From: PALSA-505 sp035308365
Lineage (GTDB): Bacteria > Actinomycetota > Actinomycetes > Streptosporangiales > Streptosporangiaceae
Assembly (NCBI GenBank): GCA_035308365.1
Contig: DATGGU010000032.1
Location: 1 to 8,063, forward strand
Direction: 5' to 3'
Length of the DNA: 8,063 bases
Position 1 is the stretch's first letter, and each line of letters opens with the position of its first letter. A program made the position numbers and the translations under genes. The notes beneath the pieces were generated by a model. That model saw only the letters and a list, made by a program, of their open reading frames with translations, was not told the origin of the DNA and searched no databases. Shown piece after piece: positions 1 through 6,106 of this stretch.

Positions 1-57
1 GCTGAGTGAGCGCTTGCGGACGGTGGGGCTGTAGCCGCCGGCCCGGATCTCGTTCAT
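1..57 (-). CDS. XRE/DUF5753-type helix-turn-helix regulator, N-terminus only
   Basis: Only the first 19 codons are present; the gene continues leftward out of the window. The ATG is at 57-55 and is preceded by a good ribosome binding site (GAGGTGA, complement of 62-68), which fixes the start. The peptide begins MNEIRAGGYSPTVRKRSLS. The 'SPTVRKRxL' string just before the first helix is typical of actinobacterial XRE-family DNA-binding proteins with a C-terminal DUF5753 domain, as I know the family. Those proteins are usually about 270-290 residues and often sit beside a small DUF397 gene. The helix-turn-helix itself lies outside the window, so the family call rests on this short motif and on the clear start. 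It is transcribed away from the permease gene, across a non-coding gap of about 530 bases. Confidence 0.6.
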   Translation of the reverse strand, partial: MNEIRAGGYSPTVRKRSLS

Positions 58-109
58 CGGTCACCTCGTGCTTTGGCCTGCTGGCGTGCTGGGTGATGCT
101 GGTTCTTTG

Positions 110-123
110 GATTCTAGAGAATC
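110..123. promoter_or_regulatory. palindrome GATTCT-AG-AGAATC, possible operator
   Basis: Two perfectly complementary 6-base arms (110-115 and 118-123) are separated by two bases. The element lies about 53 bases upstream of the regulator's ATG. Read leftward it contains TAGAAT (116-111), which resembles an actinomycete -10 box, but no matching -35 box is visible. An autoregulatory site for the adjacent helix-turn-helix protein is possible but is inference from position alone. Confidence 0.3.
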
Positions 124-504
124 TATCGTTGCGAGGTTGATCGTAGCGCTATCTTAGGTGCACCATCTACGCCAACACACAACGTCGGCACCGAGTTGGC
201 CGCTCTGCCGCATCGGTCATGAAGCGGGGGAGCGGACCGCCGTCCCCGGCCGCGCTCGGTCAGCGGCATCGATCAAATTGCCAATGACTGTTTCCTGGCT
301 AATGTTGCGTGCAGCCACCAATCAGTCTGACGAGCTCTTATCCGGCAATCAACCCGTAGCCCATCTCGGCTATTCATGTGAGGTTGGCTGATCCTCGTTT
401 ACTCTGCCGCCACGCGGCACCGGAACCCGTTGGTAACCCCTCTGGTCATCCTAATGGCCACTTCGCTGGTTATCCCTGCCGGCCGCACGAATGCGCCATT
501 CTTC

Positions 505-517
505 TGACGTTACGTCA
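505..517. promoter_or_regulatory. palindrome TGACGT-T-ACGTCA, possible operator
   Basis: A perfect 13-base dyad with 6-base arms around a single central T. It ends 73 bases before the permease GTG start and lies outside any credible gene. The size and position suit a dimeric repressor site controlling the permease. I know of no specific regulator to assign. Confidence 0.35.
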
Positions 518-590
518 TGATCCGCCGCTGGCGTAGTGGAAAGCGCACACGCCTGACCGCCCCATATCCAGACCTTCCTGAGGAGCGCAC

Positions 591-2036
591 GTGCCCAACC
601 ATGCCGCGTCCGCGCAAACACGGCGCTGGAACTCGCCCTCACCTCGGCTGGAGCCCAATGCGATCAGCGTGGCGCAGGACACCCTCATCGGAATGGCATC
701 CACCGGTCCATCGGTCTCGGTCGGGCTGACCCTGGCCGCGCTCGCGGCCGCGGCTGCCTACGCCGGTGGGGTGGTCCTGGTACTGACCGCGATCCCGATG
801 CTGGTGATCGCCAACGCCTACCGGCGGCTGAACCTGTGGAACGCCAACTGCGGGGCCTCATTCGAGTGGGTCGGCCGGGCCATCAACCCTTACCTGGGGT
901 TTCTCACCGGATGGTTGATGCTGGCCGGCACGCTCATCGGCACCCTCAGCCCGGTCGTGGTCATCGGCCCCTCGGTGCTGGCCGTGTTCGGCGCGACCAC
1001 CGCCAGTCCCTGGCCGAACGTCGGCATAGCCACCGGAGTTGGGCTGGTCATGCTGGTGATCGCGGTCGTGGGCATCCGGCTGACCGCCCAGACCCAGGTC
1101 GCACTAGGTGTCACCGAGTACCTGATCCTGGTCGGCTTCGCGGTCTGGGGCCTGGCCCGGGTTCTGGGCCACAGCAGCGACAGCTTCCCGGTCACCCGGG
1201 CCTGGTTCAGCCTGCACGGCATCGGCGGTAAGGGAAGCCTCGCGGCCGGGTTCTTGCTGGCGGTGTTCATGTACACCGGCTGGGACGGCACGCTCTATGT
1301 CAATGAGGAGGTCCGGCACCGGCGGGTCAACCCCGGCCGGGCCGCGATGCTCGCGGTCGGCTTGGTCGCCATCATCTTCACCGTCTCCCAGATCGGCCTG
1401 CAAGGCGTGACATCTCCCCACGAGATGCAGGTCCACGCGGCATCCGGACTGGTCTACGCCGGCCAGGTCCTGGGCGGTAGCGCAGGCGGCAAGGCGCTGG
1501 CCATCGCGCTGGCCTTGTCGGTGATCGCCGCCACCGGCACCGGTATCGTGCTGACCGCCCGGATCGCCTACGGCATGGCCAGCCACCGGGTTCTCCCCCC
1601 GTTCCTGGCCAACGTCTCGCCCCGGTTCGCCACCCCCATGGCCGCCAGCGTGCTGGCCGGGCTGATCCTCATCGTGCTGGCCTGGCTATACCTGCTGACT
1701 ACCTCGGTGCAGAACGCGTTCACCAATGTGATCAACGTGACCGGCCTGCTGTACGCCGCGTTCTACATGCTCACCGCGCTGGCCGCCATCGTCTACTACC
1801 GACGGCGGATCGTCTCTCACGCTGGTGACATGCTGACCCTGGGCATCCTTCCTCTGGCCGCTGTTGGCTTCCTCGGCTGGGTTGTGGTCAAGTCATTGCA
1901 AGCCGCGCCCACTGTGCAAATCTGGTCCCTGGCCGGGGTCGTCGGCACCGGGCTGGTCTTGATGTTCGCCGCCCGGTTCATCCTGCGCTCGCCCTTCTTC
2001 CGGATTCCACGCGAGAGCGGCACAGGGCAAAGCTGA
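591..2036 (+). CDS. APC-family amino acid/polyamine-type permease
   Basis: A 481-residue integral membrane transporter of the amino acid-polyamine-organocation superfamily, expected to take up an amino acid, amine or related cation with proton coupling. Start: GTG at 591 with GAGGAG at 580-585, five bases upstream. The sequence is almost entirely hydrophobic helices (about 12). Family hallmarks are visible: a broken first helix with GMASTGP at 34-40; a 'CGASFEWVGRAINPYLGFL' stretch at 87-105; 'YTGWDGTLYVNEEVRHRRVNP' features at 228-248, with paired acidic E239/E240; and the loop motif TARIAYGMASHRVLPP at 322-337, followed by a 'PRFATP' turn. The length fits the usual 450-500. It stands alone: a divergent regulator lies upstream and a hairpin follows the stop. 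The substrate cannot be read from sequence. The family assignment is firm; closer placement among amino acid, polyamine or ethanolamine carriers is not. Confidence 0.9.
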   Translation: MPNHAASAQTRRWNSPSPRLEPNAISVAQDTLIGMASTGPSVSVGLTLAALAAAAAYAGGVVLVLTAIPMLVIANAYRRLNLWNANCGASFEWVGRAINPYLGFLTGWLMLAGTLIGTLSPVVVIGPSVLAVFGATTASPWPNVGIATGVGLVMLVIAVVGIRLTAQTQVALGVTEYLILVGFAVWGLARVLGHSSDSFPVTRAWFSLHGIGGKGSLAAGFLLAVFMYTGWDGTLYVNEEVRHRRVNPGRAAMLAVGLVAIIFTVSQIGLQGVTSPHEMQVHAASGLVYAGQVLGGSAGGKALAIALALSVIAATGTGIVLTARIAYGMASHRVLPPFLANVSPRFATPMAASVLAGLILIVLAWLYLLTTSVQNAFTNVINVTGLLYAAFYMLTALAAIVYYRRRIVSHAGDMLTLGILPLAAVGFLGWVVVKSLQAAPTVQIWSLAGVVGTGLVLMFAARFILRSPFFRIPRESGTGQS

Positions 2037-2060
2037 CCGGCCAGCCCGAGCTGCCGGGTC
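2035..2060 (+). terminator. hairpin at the permease stop codon
   Basis: GACCGGC (2035-2041) pairs with GCCGGGTC (2053-2060) with one bulged G, and an inner AGC/GCT stem closes on a four-base loop. The hairpin starts within the TGA stop codon and has no T-run, as is common for actinomycete terminators. The pairing is visible; a role in termination is inferred. Confidence 0.4.
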
Positions 2061-2156
2061 CACGCAGCTTCACCGCAACCTCAGTGGCGGGCCTAGCGCT
2101 GGAAGCCGCTAAAGGAGTACGTCACAGCCTCACCTTCCATCCCACCAGGCACATGA

Positions 2157-2642
2157 GACGTCCGGCTTAGCAATCGAATTCTGTATGTCCTCGACGAAAA
2201 GGACTTGTACGAGCGTAATCGCACTTCGAACCGCCTAGCGGCGTACTCGAAAGGATACGGGGAGCGGAGATTCTTGATAAGCACCCACGGGTCTTCGCCT
2301 ATAATTCCTGAGTTCCTGCAGAATTTGCAGACTCTGGACCCGCCTGCCCTAGGCCCTCTCAAGGCGTTGCTCATGAATGCGCTGCGGGAGCAGGATCTCG
2401 ATGAGATCGGCGGCCGGGCACGTCGCCAGATCCAGGGCATCTTCGCCTCGCTCGGCGAGCGAGCCGAGTTTGACTGGATCAGGGAGGTGGCCGCACCGGT
2501 CGCACTCGGTATCACATCCGAACTCTTCGGAGTGGACCGGCCCGATCTGAAGTCGTACGTCGCGCTATCCGACGCGCTCGCGCGCAGGATGGACATCGGG
2601 CTTCTGCCTGAACGCATCGCGGCAGGGAACCGGGCGCGGGCA
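2157..2642 (+). pseudogene. cytochrome P450, N-terminal fragment
   Basis: The frame is open from 2157, just after an in-frame TGA at 2154-2156, and gives about 160 residues of P450-like sequence with no plausible start codon or ribosome binding site. Recognisable parts are the early 'ILYVLDEKDLYERN' strand, the LDPPALGPLKALL segment (DPP at 2337-2345, equivalent to the conserved 'DPPEHxxLRxLV' of bacterial P450s), 'IREVAAPVALGITSELFGVD' and 'LSDALARRMDIGLLPE'. The match fades after 'AGNRAR' near 2640. The I-helix AGxxT, the ExxR of the K-helix and the haem-binding Cys loop are all absent, so it cannot be a working P450. Base composition is lower in GC than the neighbours, suggesting a separate origin. 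The frame stays open to 2879, but beyond about 2642 it is only the antisense of the membrane protein gene. Confidence 0.7.
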
Positions 2643-4071
2643 TCGGATTGGTGTCCTGCGGCGCCCGGGCAGGCCGCAGCGGCCAGCAGGCGGCGGCCAG
2701 CAGCACCAGCAGCGGGCCGGTGTTCGGATCGGTGGCCGTACCCATCAGGATCATGCCGAAGTTTTCGCCGATCACCCAGATGGCCAGGCCCGCCACCGCA
2801 GCCAGGACCAGCGCAGAGCGGGCCGTCACGCGGACCAGGCCCCCGGTCCCGATCAGAACGAACGCCACGGCCAGCATGATCGAAACCGCCAGACCGTGCG
2901 GCCCGATGACCGCCGCCACGTGGTGGTCCAGGGCCGCGAGCCAGCCGGGCTCGCCCGCCGCATGGCCGGCGATGACGCTGGACAGGCCGCCGGGTGCCCG
3001 CACTGCGGGCTGCACGATCAGATATGCGAAGCTGCCCCACAGCACCAGCCACGCGGCCCGGCTCCACCGATGACCCAGCAGCCCGGCCGCGGCGACGTCG
3101 CGGCCAGCGGCGGCCCGCCGGGGCCAGACCAGCACGGCGATCAGCGCATAAAGGATGACGGCGCCGGGTGCCCCGGTCACCGGGCTGGCCGTGCCGGTCA
3201 GCACCCCGCCGAGCCCCTCACCAAGCCACCACACCGCCAGCGCCCAGGCCACCGAACCGGCAAGCGCGGCCTTCACCGTCGGCCGCCACAGCAGGCCCAG
3301 TGCGATGCCGAGCTGGACGATGGCGAACGCCGCGTTCCAGGGCGGCACATCGTGGCCGATCAGCCGGTCCGCCCACAACGCGGGGCCGGCCACGGCGGCG
3401 GGGTTGCCTGCGGCCGCGGGGATGAGCACCCCGGTGACGAACCCCCGGCCGAACATGTAGGGCTGGAACTGCAGCGCGGCGTCCAGCAGCCAGGCCAGCG
3501 CCAGCGCGACCTGCAGCCCGCGGCGCAGGCCAGCCGACTGCACGTCGGCCGTGCGGCTGAGCAGATGCCGCCATATCCCGGCGGCCCGGGAGGGCCGGGC
3601 CCGGTGCCGCTCGGGTGACACCCCCTCGGCGGGGACCGGAAGGAACAGCGTGGCGAGCGCCAGCAGCGACCCGCCGCCAACGACCCACAGGCCCGGCCCG
3701 CCGCGCGCGAGCACCATCGAGGCGCCCAGCGACCTGGTGGTCGCGGCCAGCTGGATCAGCAGGTACCCGGAGAAGCCGAGCGCGGCGAACCCGCCGGCCG
3801 CGGCCAGCCAGCGCGCCCACCGGCCGCCCCACAGGACCTGCCACAGCCCGGCGAGCACGATGACGGTGCCCGCCGACACCAGGAGCCGGCCGTAGCTGCC
3901 GCGCACCCCGGAGATCGAGATGAGCCCGGCAAAGGTCTCCACCCAGGGCAGGAACGCGCCGGCTATGATCACGGCGCCGGCCGTGGCCCCGGAGGCGCCA
4001 GCGATCATGCGCCAGCGGCGCACCGGTGCCCGGTGGTCTCGGGCTGCTGTCGTAGTGGGCATGCTGATCAT
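2512..4071 (-). CDS. multi-pass membrane protein of unknown function, C-terminus altered
   Basis: 519 residues from the ATG at 4071, chosen because AAGGA lies eight bases upstream; an in-frame extension to 4188 lacks hydrophobic or family-like sequence. Two membrane modules are visible. Residues 20-147 hold about four helices, with 'FLPWVETF' and 'GVRGSYGRL' loops. Residues 182-470 hold about eight more, with QFQPYMFGRGFVTGVL (201-216), 'WWLGEGLGGVLTGTASP' (281-297) and GENFGMILMGTATDPNTGP (435-453). I recognise the second module as a widespread but uncharacterised actinobacterial membrane family; no function is known to me. Normal sequence ends near residue 476. The last 43 residues (Arg/Cys-rich) are antisense to the P450 fragment, so the natural stop was lost at a DNA junction near 2640-2650. 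It follows the small secreted protein gene on the same strand with a gap of about 150 bases and may share its promoter. Confidence 0.75.
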   Translation of the reverse strand: MISMPTTTAARDHRAPVRRWRMIAGASGATAGAVIIAGAFLPWVETFAGLISISGVRGSYGRLLVSAGTVIVLAGLWQVLWGGRWARWLAAAGGFAALGFSGYLLIQLAATTRSLGASMVLARGGPGLWVVGGGSLLALATLFLPVPAEGVSPERHRARPSRAAGIWRHLLSRTADVQSAGLRRGLQVALALAWLLDAALQFQPYMFGRGFVTGVLIPAAAGNPAAVAGPALWADRLIGHDVPPWNAAFAIVQLGIALGLLWRPTVKAALAGSVAWALAVWWLGEGLGGVLTGTASPVTGAPGAVILYALIAVLVWPRRAAAGRDVAAAGLLGHRWSRAAWLVLWGSFAYLIVQPAVRAPGGLSSVIAGHAAGEPGWLAALDHHVAAVIGPHGLAVSIMLAVAFVLIGTGGLVRVTARSALVLAAVAGLAIWVIGENFGMILMGTATDPNTGPLLVLLAAACWPLRPARAPQDTNPMPAPGSLPRCVQAEARCPSCARARRIARRTTSDRAGPLRRVRM

Positions 4072-4221
4072 GACAAGTTTCCTTACGTCCGCTGAACCCG
4101 GTCTGGCATGCGGTGGCGTGAACGCCGGCCTGGATGCCGGTTGCGGCCGCCGCTTCAGCCCCCGGCCAGAATCGGCGGCCACCGCCATGCCGTTCCCGTC
4201 ATAAGCGGTGGCATCCCGAGG

Positions 4222-4535
4222 TCAGGAGTGCGGTGACAGGCAGATCAGGCTGTGACACCAGCCGCTGGTCTTGACGGCGAAGTACAGGAACAGGTTGGTG
4301 GTGATGTTCCCGGTGACTTCCTTGCTGTCACCGTGTTCCCGCGGTACCAGCCCTTGGTCGTGCCGGTGTGCCCGTGCCCGCCGGCCGTCATACCGGCCAT
4401 GCCCGGTCCCGCCGGCTGGCCCGGGGACGCGAACGCGGTCCCCGACGCGATAGCGAGCACCACGCCGAGCACGCCGATGAGCGCCAGCCCCACCCGCCGC
4501 GGTGCCGTCATCCAGCCTCGTATCTTTTCGGCCAC
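4222..4535 (-). pseudogene. small secreted Gly/Met/His-rich protein, frameshifted
   Basis: The GTG at 4535 is preceded by a G-rich site (GGGGGGA); the ATG at 4511 is an alternative start. A signal peptide follows (PRRVGLALIGVLGVVLAIASGTAFA), then a mature start rich in Gly, Met and His (PGMAGMTAGGHGHTGTTKGW). This frame has strong GC bias at third positions as far as about 'GWYRGNTVT'. After that the bias moves to another frame, which reads 'KEVTGNITTNLFLYFAVKT', 'SGWCHSLICLSPHS' and stops at 4222. One missing base between about 4320 and 4345 accounts for the shift, either near a GGG run or near 'GTGACAGCAAG'. Without the shift, the first frame would stop at 4245. The repaired product is about 105 residues and would be exported. 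The TTKGW start recalls secreted actinobacterial proteins of unknown function. The His/Met stretch could bind metal, but that is inference. Confidence 0.6.
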
Positions 4536-4587
4536 CTGTCCCCCCAGAGAGATGCAGGGGTACGCCTGGTGCGCACCCAGTGGCCGG

Positions 4588-4615
4588 TATTCGGCGCCAG
4601 CAGCTCAGCGGTTCA
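4588..4615 (-). promoter_or_regulatory. ECF-type promoter, copy 1 (small secreted protein)
   Basis: Read leftward: TGAACCGC (4615-4608), 14 bases, CGAATA (4593-4588). It is one of three copies in the window with the same two boxes and the same spacing. The second box ends 52 bases before the GTG at 4535. It lies between the RskA remnant's stop (4671) and the secreted protein start, so it would drive that gene and perhaps the membrane protein beyond it. Confidence 0.65.
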
Positions 4616-4670
4616 TTCCACGACGTTCAGCACGAACCGCATTGCAAGACGCTGTCAGGTGCGCCGTCGC

Positions 4671-4989
4671 TCAGGAGACCTGGCCGAGCGCCACCTTGTC
4701 CGAGGGAGCGGCCGGGATGGCCCGGCGTGCTCCAGGCTGACCGCGAAGGCTGAAGTGCTGGCGTATGGCGCTGCCAGGGCGCCGACCCTGACGGGTGAGT
4801 GCGTGCCTGCCCGCACGCCGAACGAGCCGGCCGGCAGCGGGGGTGGGAGCCGGTGATCTGCCACAGCACATAGATCTCGCCGCTCAGGTTAGCCGCCATC
4901 ACGGCAGGTTCCATCCACGCCACCCCGTCATGGACGATGACCTTCGCCGCCACGCGCCCTGTCGCCGGGACGGTCAGCACCACCTGTGT
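4671..4989 (-). pseudogene. RskA-type anti-sigma factor, C-terminal domain remnant
   Basis: Across three frames the strand reads as one RskA-like extracytoplasmic domain: VVLTVPATGRVAAKVIVHDG, 'LSGEIYVLWQITGSHP', then 'PLPAGSFGVRAG', 'STSAFAVSLEHAG', and finally 'IPAAPSDKVALGQVS' with a TGA at 4671. The 'YxLWxI' core, 'AVSLExAG' and the terminal 'ALGQVS' are hallmarks of the RskA C-terminal domain as I know it. Two single-base losses explain the frame changes: one in a CCCCC run near 4840 (a sixth C restores HPPLPAGS), one in a GGG run near 4721-4724 (a fourth G restores EHAGAIPAAP). An in-frame TGA at 4992-4990 bounds the domain. The zinc-finger and transmembrane parts of an anti-sigma factor are absent, as is any sigma factor gene. 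It lies directly upstream of the promoter for the small secreted gene. Confidence 0.65.
4674..4744 (-). repeat. inverted repeat arm A (RskA tail)
   Basis: These 71 bases, read leftward, match 6011-6081 read rightward. Both ends are identical: 11 bases (4744-4734, GCGGTCAGCCT) and 15 bases (4688-4674, CTCGGCCAGGTCTCC). The middle is diverged, and the arms are equal in length. The match is most likely due to two related RskA 3' ends in opposite orientation, not a transposon end, as no target duplication or transposase is present. Confidence 0.6.
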
Positions 4990-5028
4990 TCAGGCATGCG
5001 GGTGGGCGCACGCCGCCGGTTCCGCTCA

Positions 5029-5056
5029 TGAACCGGAACCGGTGCTGCGGCGAATA
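5029..5056 (+). promoter_or_regulatory. ECF-type promoter, copy 2 (cupredoxin membrane protein)
   Basis: TGAACCGG (5029-5036), 14 bases, CGAATA (5051-5056). The boxes and spacing are the same as at 4615-4588 and 6107-6134, and GCTGCGG immediately before the second box is shared with the 6107 copy. The second box ends 32 bases before the ATG at 5089, a normal promoter-to-start distance. Confidence 0.7.
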
Positions 5057-5088
5057 GGCGATGTCAGCGGGGATGCCGAAGAGACTGG

Positions 5089-5970
5089 ATGCCGATCGTG
5101 ACCACACAGCGGAGAGCACAGCAGGACGCGCCGGGAACAGCGCAACGGGGCAGGCGGATACGGGTGCCGCAGGCGGCCGGGCTGGTGTTGCGGCTGCTGG
5201 TCGCGGCCGGGCTGGCCGTGGATGCCTATGTGCACGCCGACCTGGCACCGGTCTATGCCGGCATCCATGGCTCAATCAGCCAGGGCGATCTGTTCCGGAT
5301 CGAGGCCGGGGTGGCGGCCGCGGCGGCGCTGATCGTGCTGGTGGCCGGCCGCCGGGCCGGGTTCGGGCTGGCCCTCGCCGTGTCGGCCAGCGCGATGGGT
5401 GCGCTGCTGCTCTACCGCTATGTCGACGTGGGCCGGCTCGGCCCGCTGCCGAACATGTACGAGCCCTCCTGGTTCGGCGAAAAGACGGTGACTGCGGTGG
5501 CCGAGGCCGCCGCAGTCGCGCTGTCGGCGGGGGGTCTGCTATGGCAGGTGCGGCACCGGCAGGCGGCGCGGCGGGGCGGCCGCTGGCGTGGCGGTCTGGC
5601 CGTGGCCGGAGGTCTGGTGGCCGGGCTTGCCGTCGCCGGGTTCGCCGGCGCCGGTGCACCGGCCAGCCCGCCTGCCCGGGTGGCCGCGGGCGGCCAGCAG
5701 GCCACCATCGCGGGGAACATCTCGCTGCGGTTCACCCCGATGACGATCCGCCTGCACACCGGGAGGGTGCGGATAACGCTCAAGGATTCCGGAGCCTATC
5801 CGCACAACATCGTCATACCGGCGCTGCACGTGACCTCACCCACGGTGACCGGTGATCCCGGCGGTGCGCAGACCTCCTTCACAGTGACCTTCGCTCACCC
5901 CGGCAGCTACCGGTTCTACTGCCAGTACCACGCTAGTGCGGGCATGACTGGCACGTTTGTCGTGTCGTGA
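5089..5970 (+). CDS. membrane-anchored cupredoxin (five helices plus type-1 copper domain)
   Basis: 293 residues. About five hydrophobic helices (near 28-48, 70-87, 90-110, 133-153, 168-188) are followed by a Gly/Ala/Pro linker and a C-terminal domain of about 90 residues (203-293). Five helices from a cytoplasmic N-terminus would put that domain outside the cell. The domain shows a full type-1 copper site: H239 in 'AYPHNIV', then C278, H281 and M286 in YCQYHASAGM (C-x2-H-x4-M), with plastocyanin-like 'FTVTFAHPGSYRFYC' ahead of it. It should bind one copper ion and transfer electrons or carry copper at the membrane's outer face; the partner is unknown. The membrane part does not resemble any family I can name with confidence. 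The ATG at 5089 has only a weak AGAG site; an in-frame GTG at 5098 is an alternative. The ECF-like promoter upstream suggests sigma-controlled expression. Confidence 0.85.
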   Translation: MPIVTTQRRAQQDAPGTAQRGRRIRVPQAAGLVLRLLVAAGLAVDAYVHADLAPVYAGIHGSISQGDLFRIEAGVAAAAALIVLVAGRRAGFGLALAVSASAMGALLLYRYVDVGRLGPLPNMYEPSWFGEKTVTAVAEAAAVALSAGGLLWQVRHRQAARRGGRWRGGLAVAGGLVAGLAVAGFAGAGAPASPPARVAAGGQQATIAGNISLRFTPMTIRLHTGRVRITLKDSGAYPHNIVIPALHVTSPTVTGDPGGAQTSFTVTFAHPGSYRFYCQYHASAGMTGTFVVS

Positions 5971-5986
5971 CATGCGCCGGAATTGA

Positions 5987-6081
5987 ATCACGACCGGCAC
6001 CTGGACCTTTGCGGTCAGCCTAGAACACGACCGCATCATCCCCGCCACCCCACCAAGCCGGTGGGGCTCGGCCAGGTCTCC
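5987..6081 (+). pseudogene. second RskA C-terminal tail remnant
   Basis: Just after the cupredoxin stop, the frame open from 5987 (after a TGA at 5984-5986) reads 'TTGTWTFAVSLEHDRIIPAT'. One base appears to be lost in the CCCC run at 6048-6051, and the next frame continues 'TKPVGLGQVS' to 6081. This parallels the leftward RskA remnant (FAVSLEHAG ... KVALGQVS) in both order and ending. There is no stop codon after 'GQVS', where the other copy has TGA. Only the last 30 or so residues of the domain are present, so it cannot function alone. It lies immediately upstream of the third ECF-type promoter, as the other remnant does for the first. A short coincidental match is possible, but the shared DNA ends make it unlikely. 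Confidence 0.5.
6011..6081 (+). repeat. inverted repeat arm B (RskA tail)
   Basis: This is the partner of 4674-4744 on the opposite strand: GCGGTCAGCCT at 6011-6021 and CTCGGCCAGGTCTCC at 6067-6081 are identical to that arm. Together the arms enclose about 1.27 kb that carries the cupredoxin gene. Confidence 0.6.
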
Positions 6082-6106
6082 CCGACCAGAAGATCCGCAC
6101 CGCATC

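Larger units (their letters stand above)
71..579. other. non-coding stretch between divergent genes
   Basis: About 500 bases between the regulator start at 57 and the permease ribosome binding site at 580. Its base composition is visibly less GC-rich than the flanking genes. The short reading frames in it have no GC bias at third positions and no recognisable protein pattern. It should hold the promoters of both divergent genes. I could not find a convincing -35/-10 pair for either; the two palindromes listed separately are the only structured elements I see. Confidence 0.6.

Noticed and set aside
158..391. 77-codon rightward reading frame between the regulator and the permease
   Set aside because: No third-position GC bias, no ribosome binding site, and no recognisable protein pattern.
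2205..2879. Intact 224-residue P450-like protein starting at a TTG
   Set aside because: The P450 pattern begins upstream of the TTG with no start, and everything after about 2642 is the complement of the membrane protein gene; the product would be a chimera without P450 catalytic motifs.
4072..4188. N-terminal extension of the membrane protein to 4188
   Set aside because: The added 39 residues are Arg/Pro-rich with no family resemblance, and the AAGGA site supports the ATG at 4071.
4140..4195. Fourth copy of the ECF-type promoter before the membrane protein gene (leftward GGAACGGC, 14 bases, CGATTC)
   Set aside because: The spacing fits but both boxes deviate at key positions, so it is too weak to count with the other three.
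4674..6081. Inverted RskA arms as the ends of an insertion sequence or transposon
   Set aside because: No transposase lies between them, no target-site duplication is visible, and the arms are explained by related protein-coding tails.
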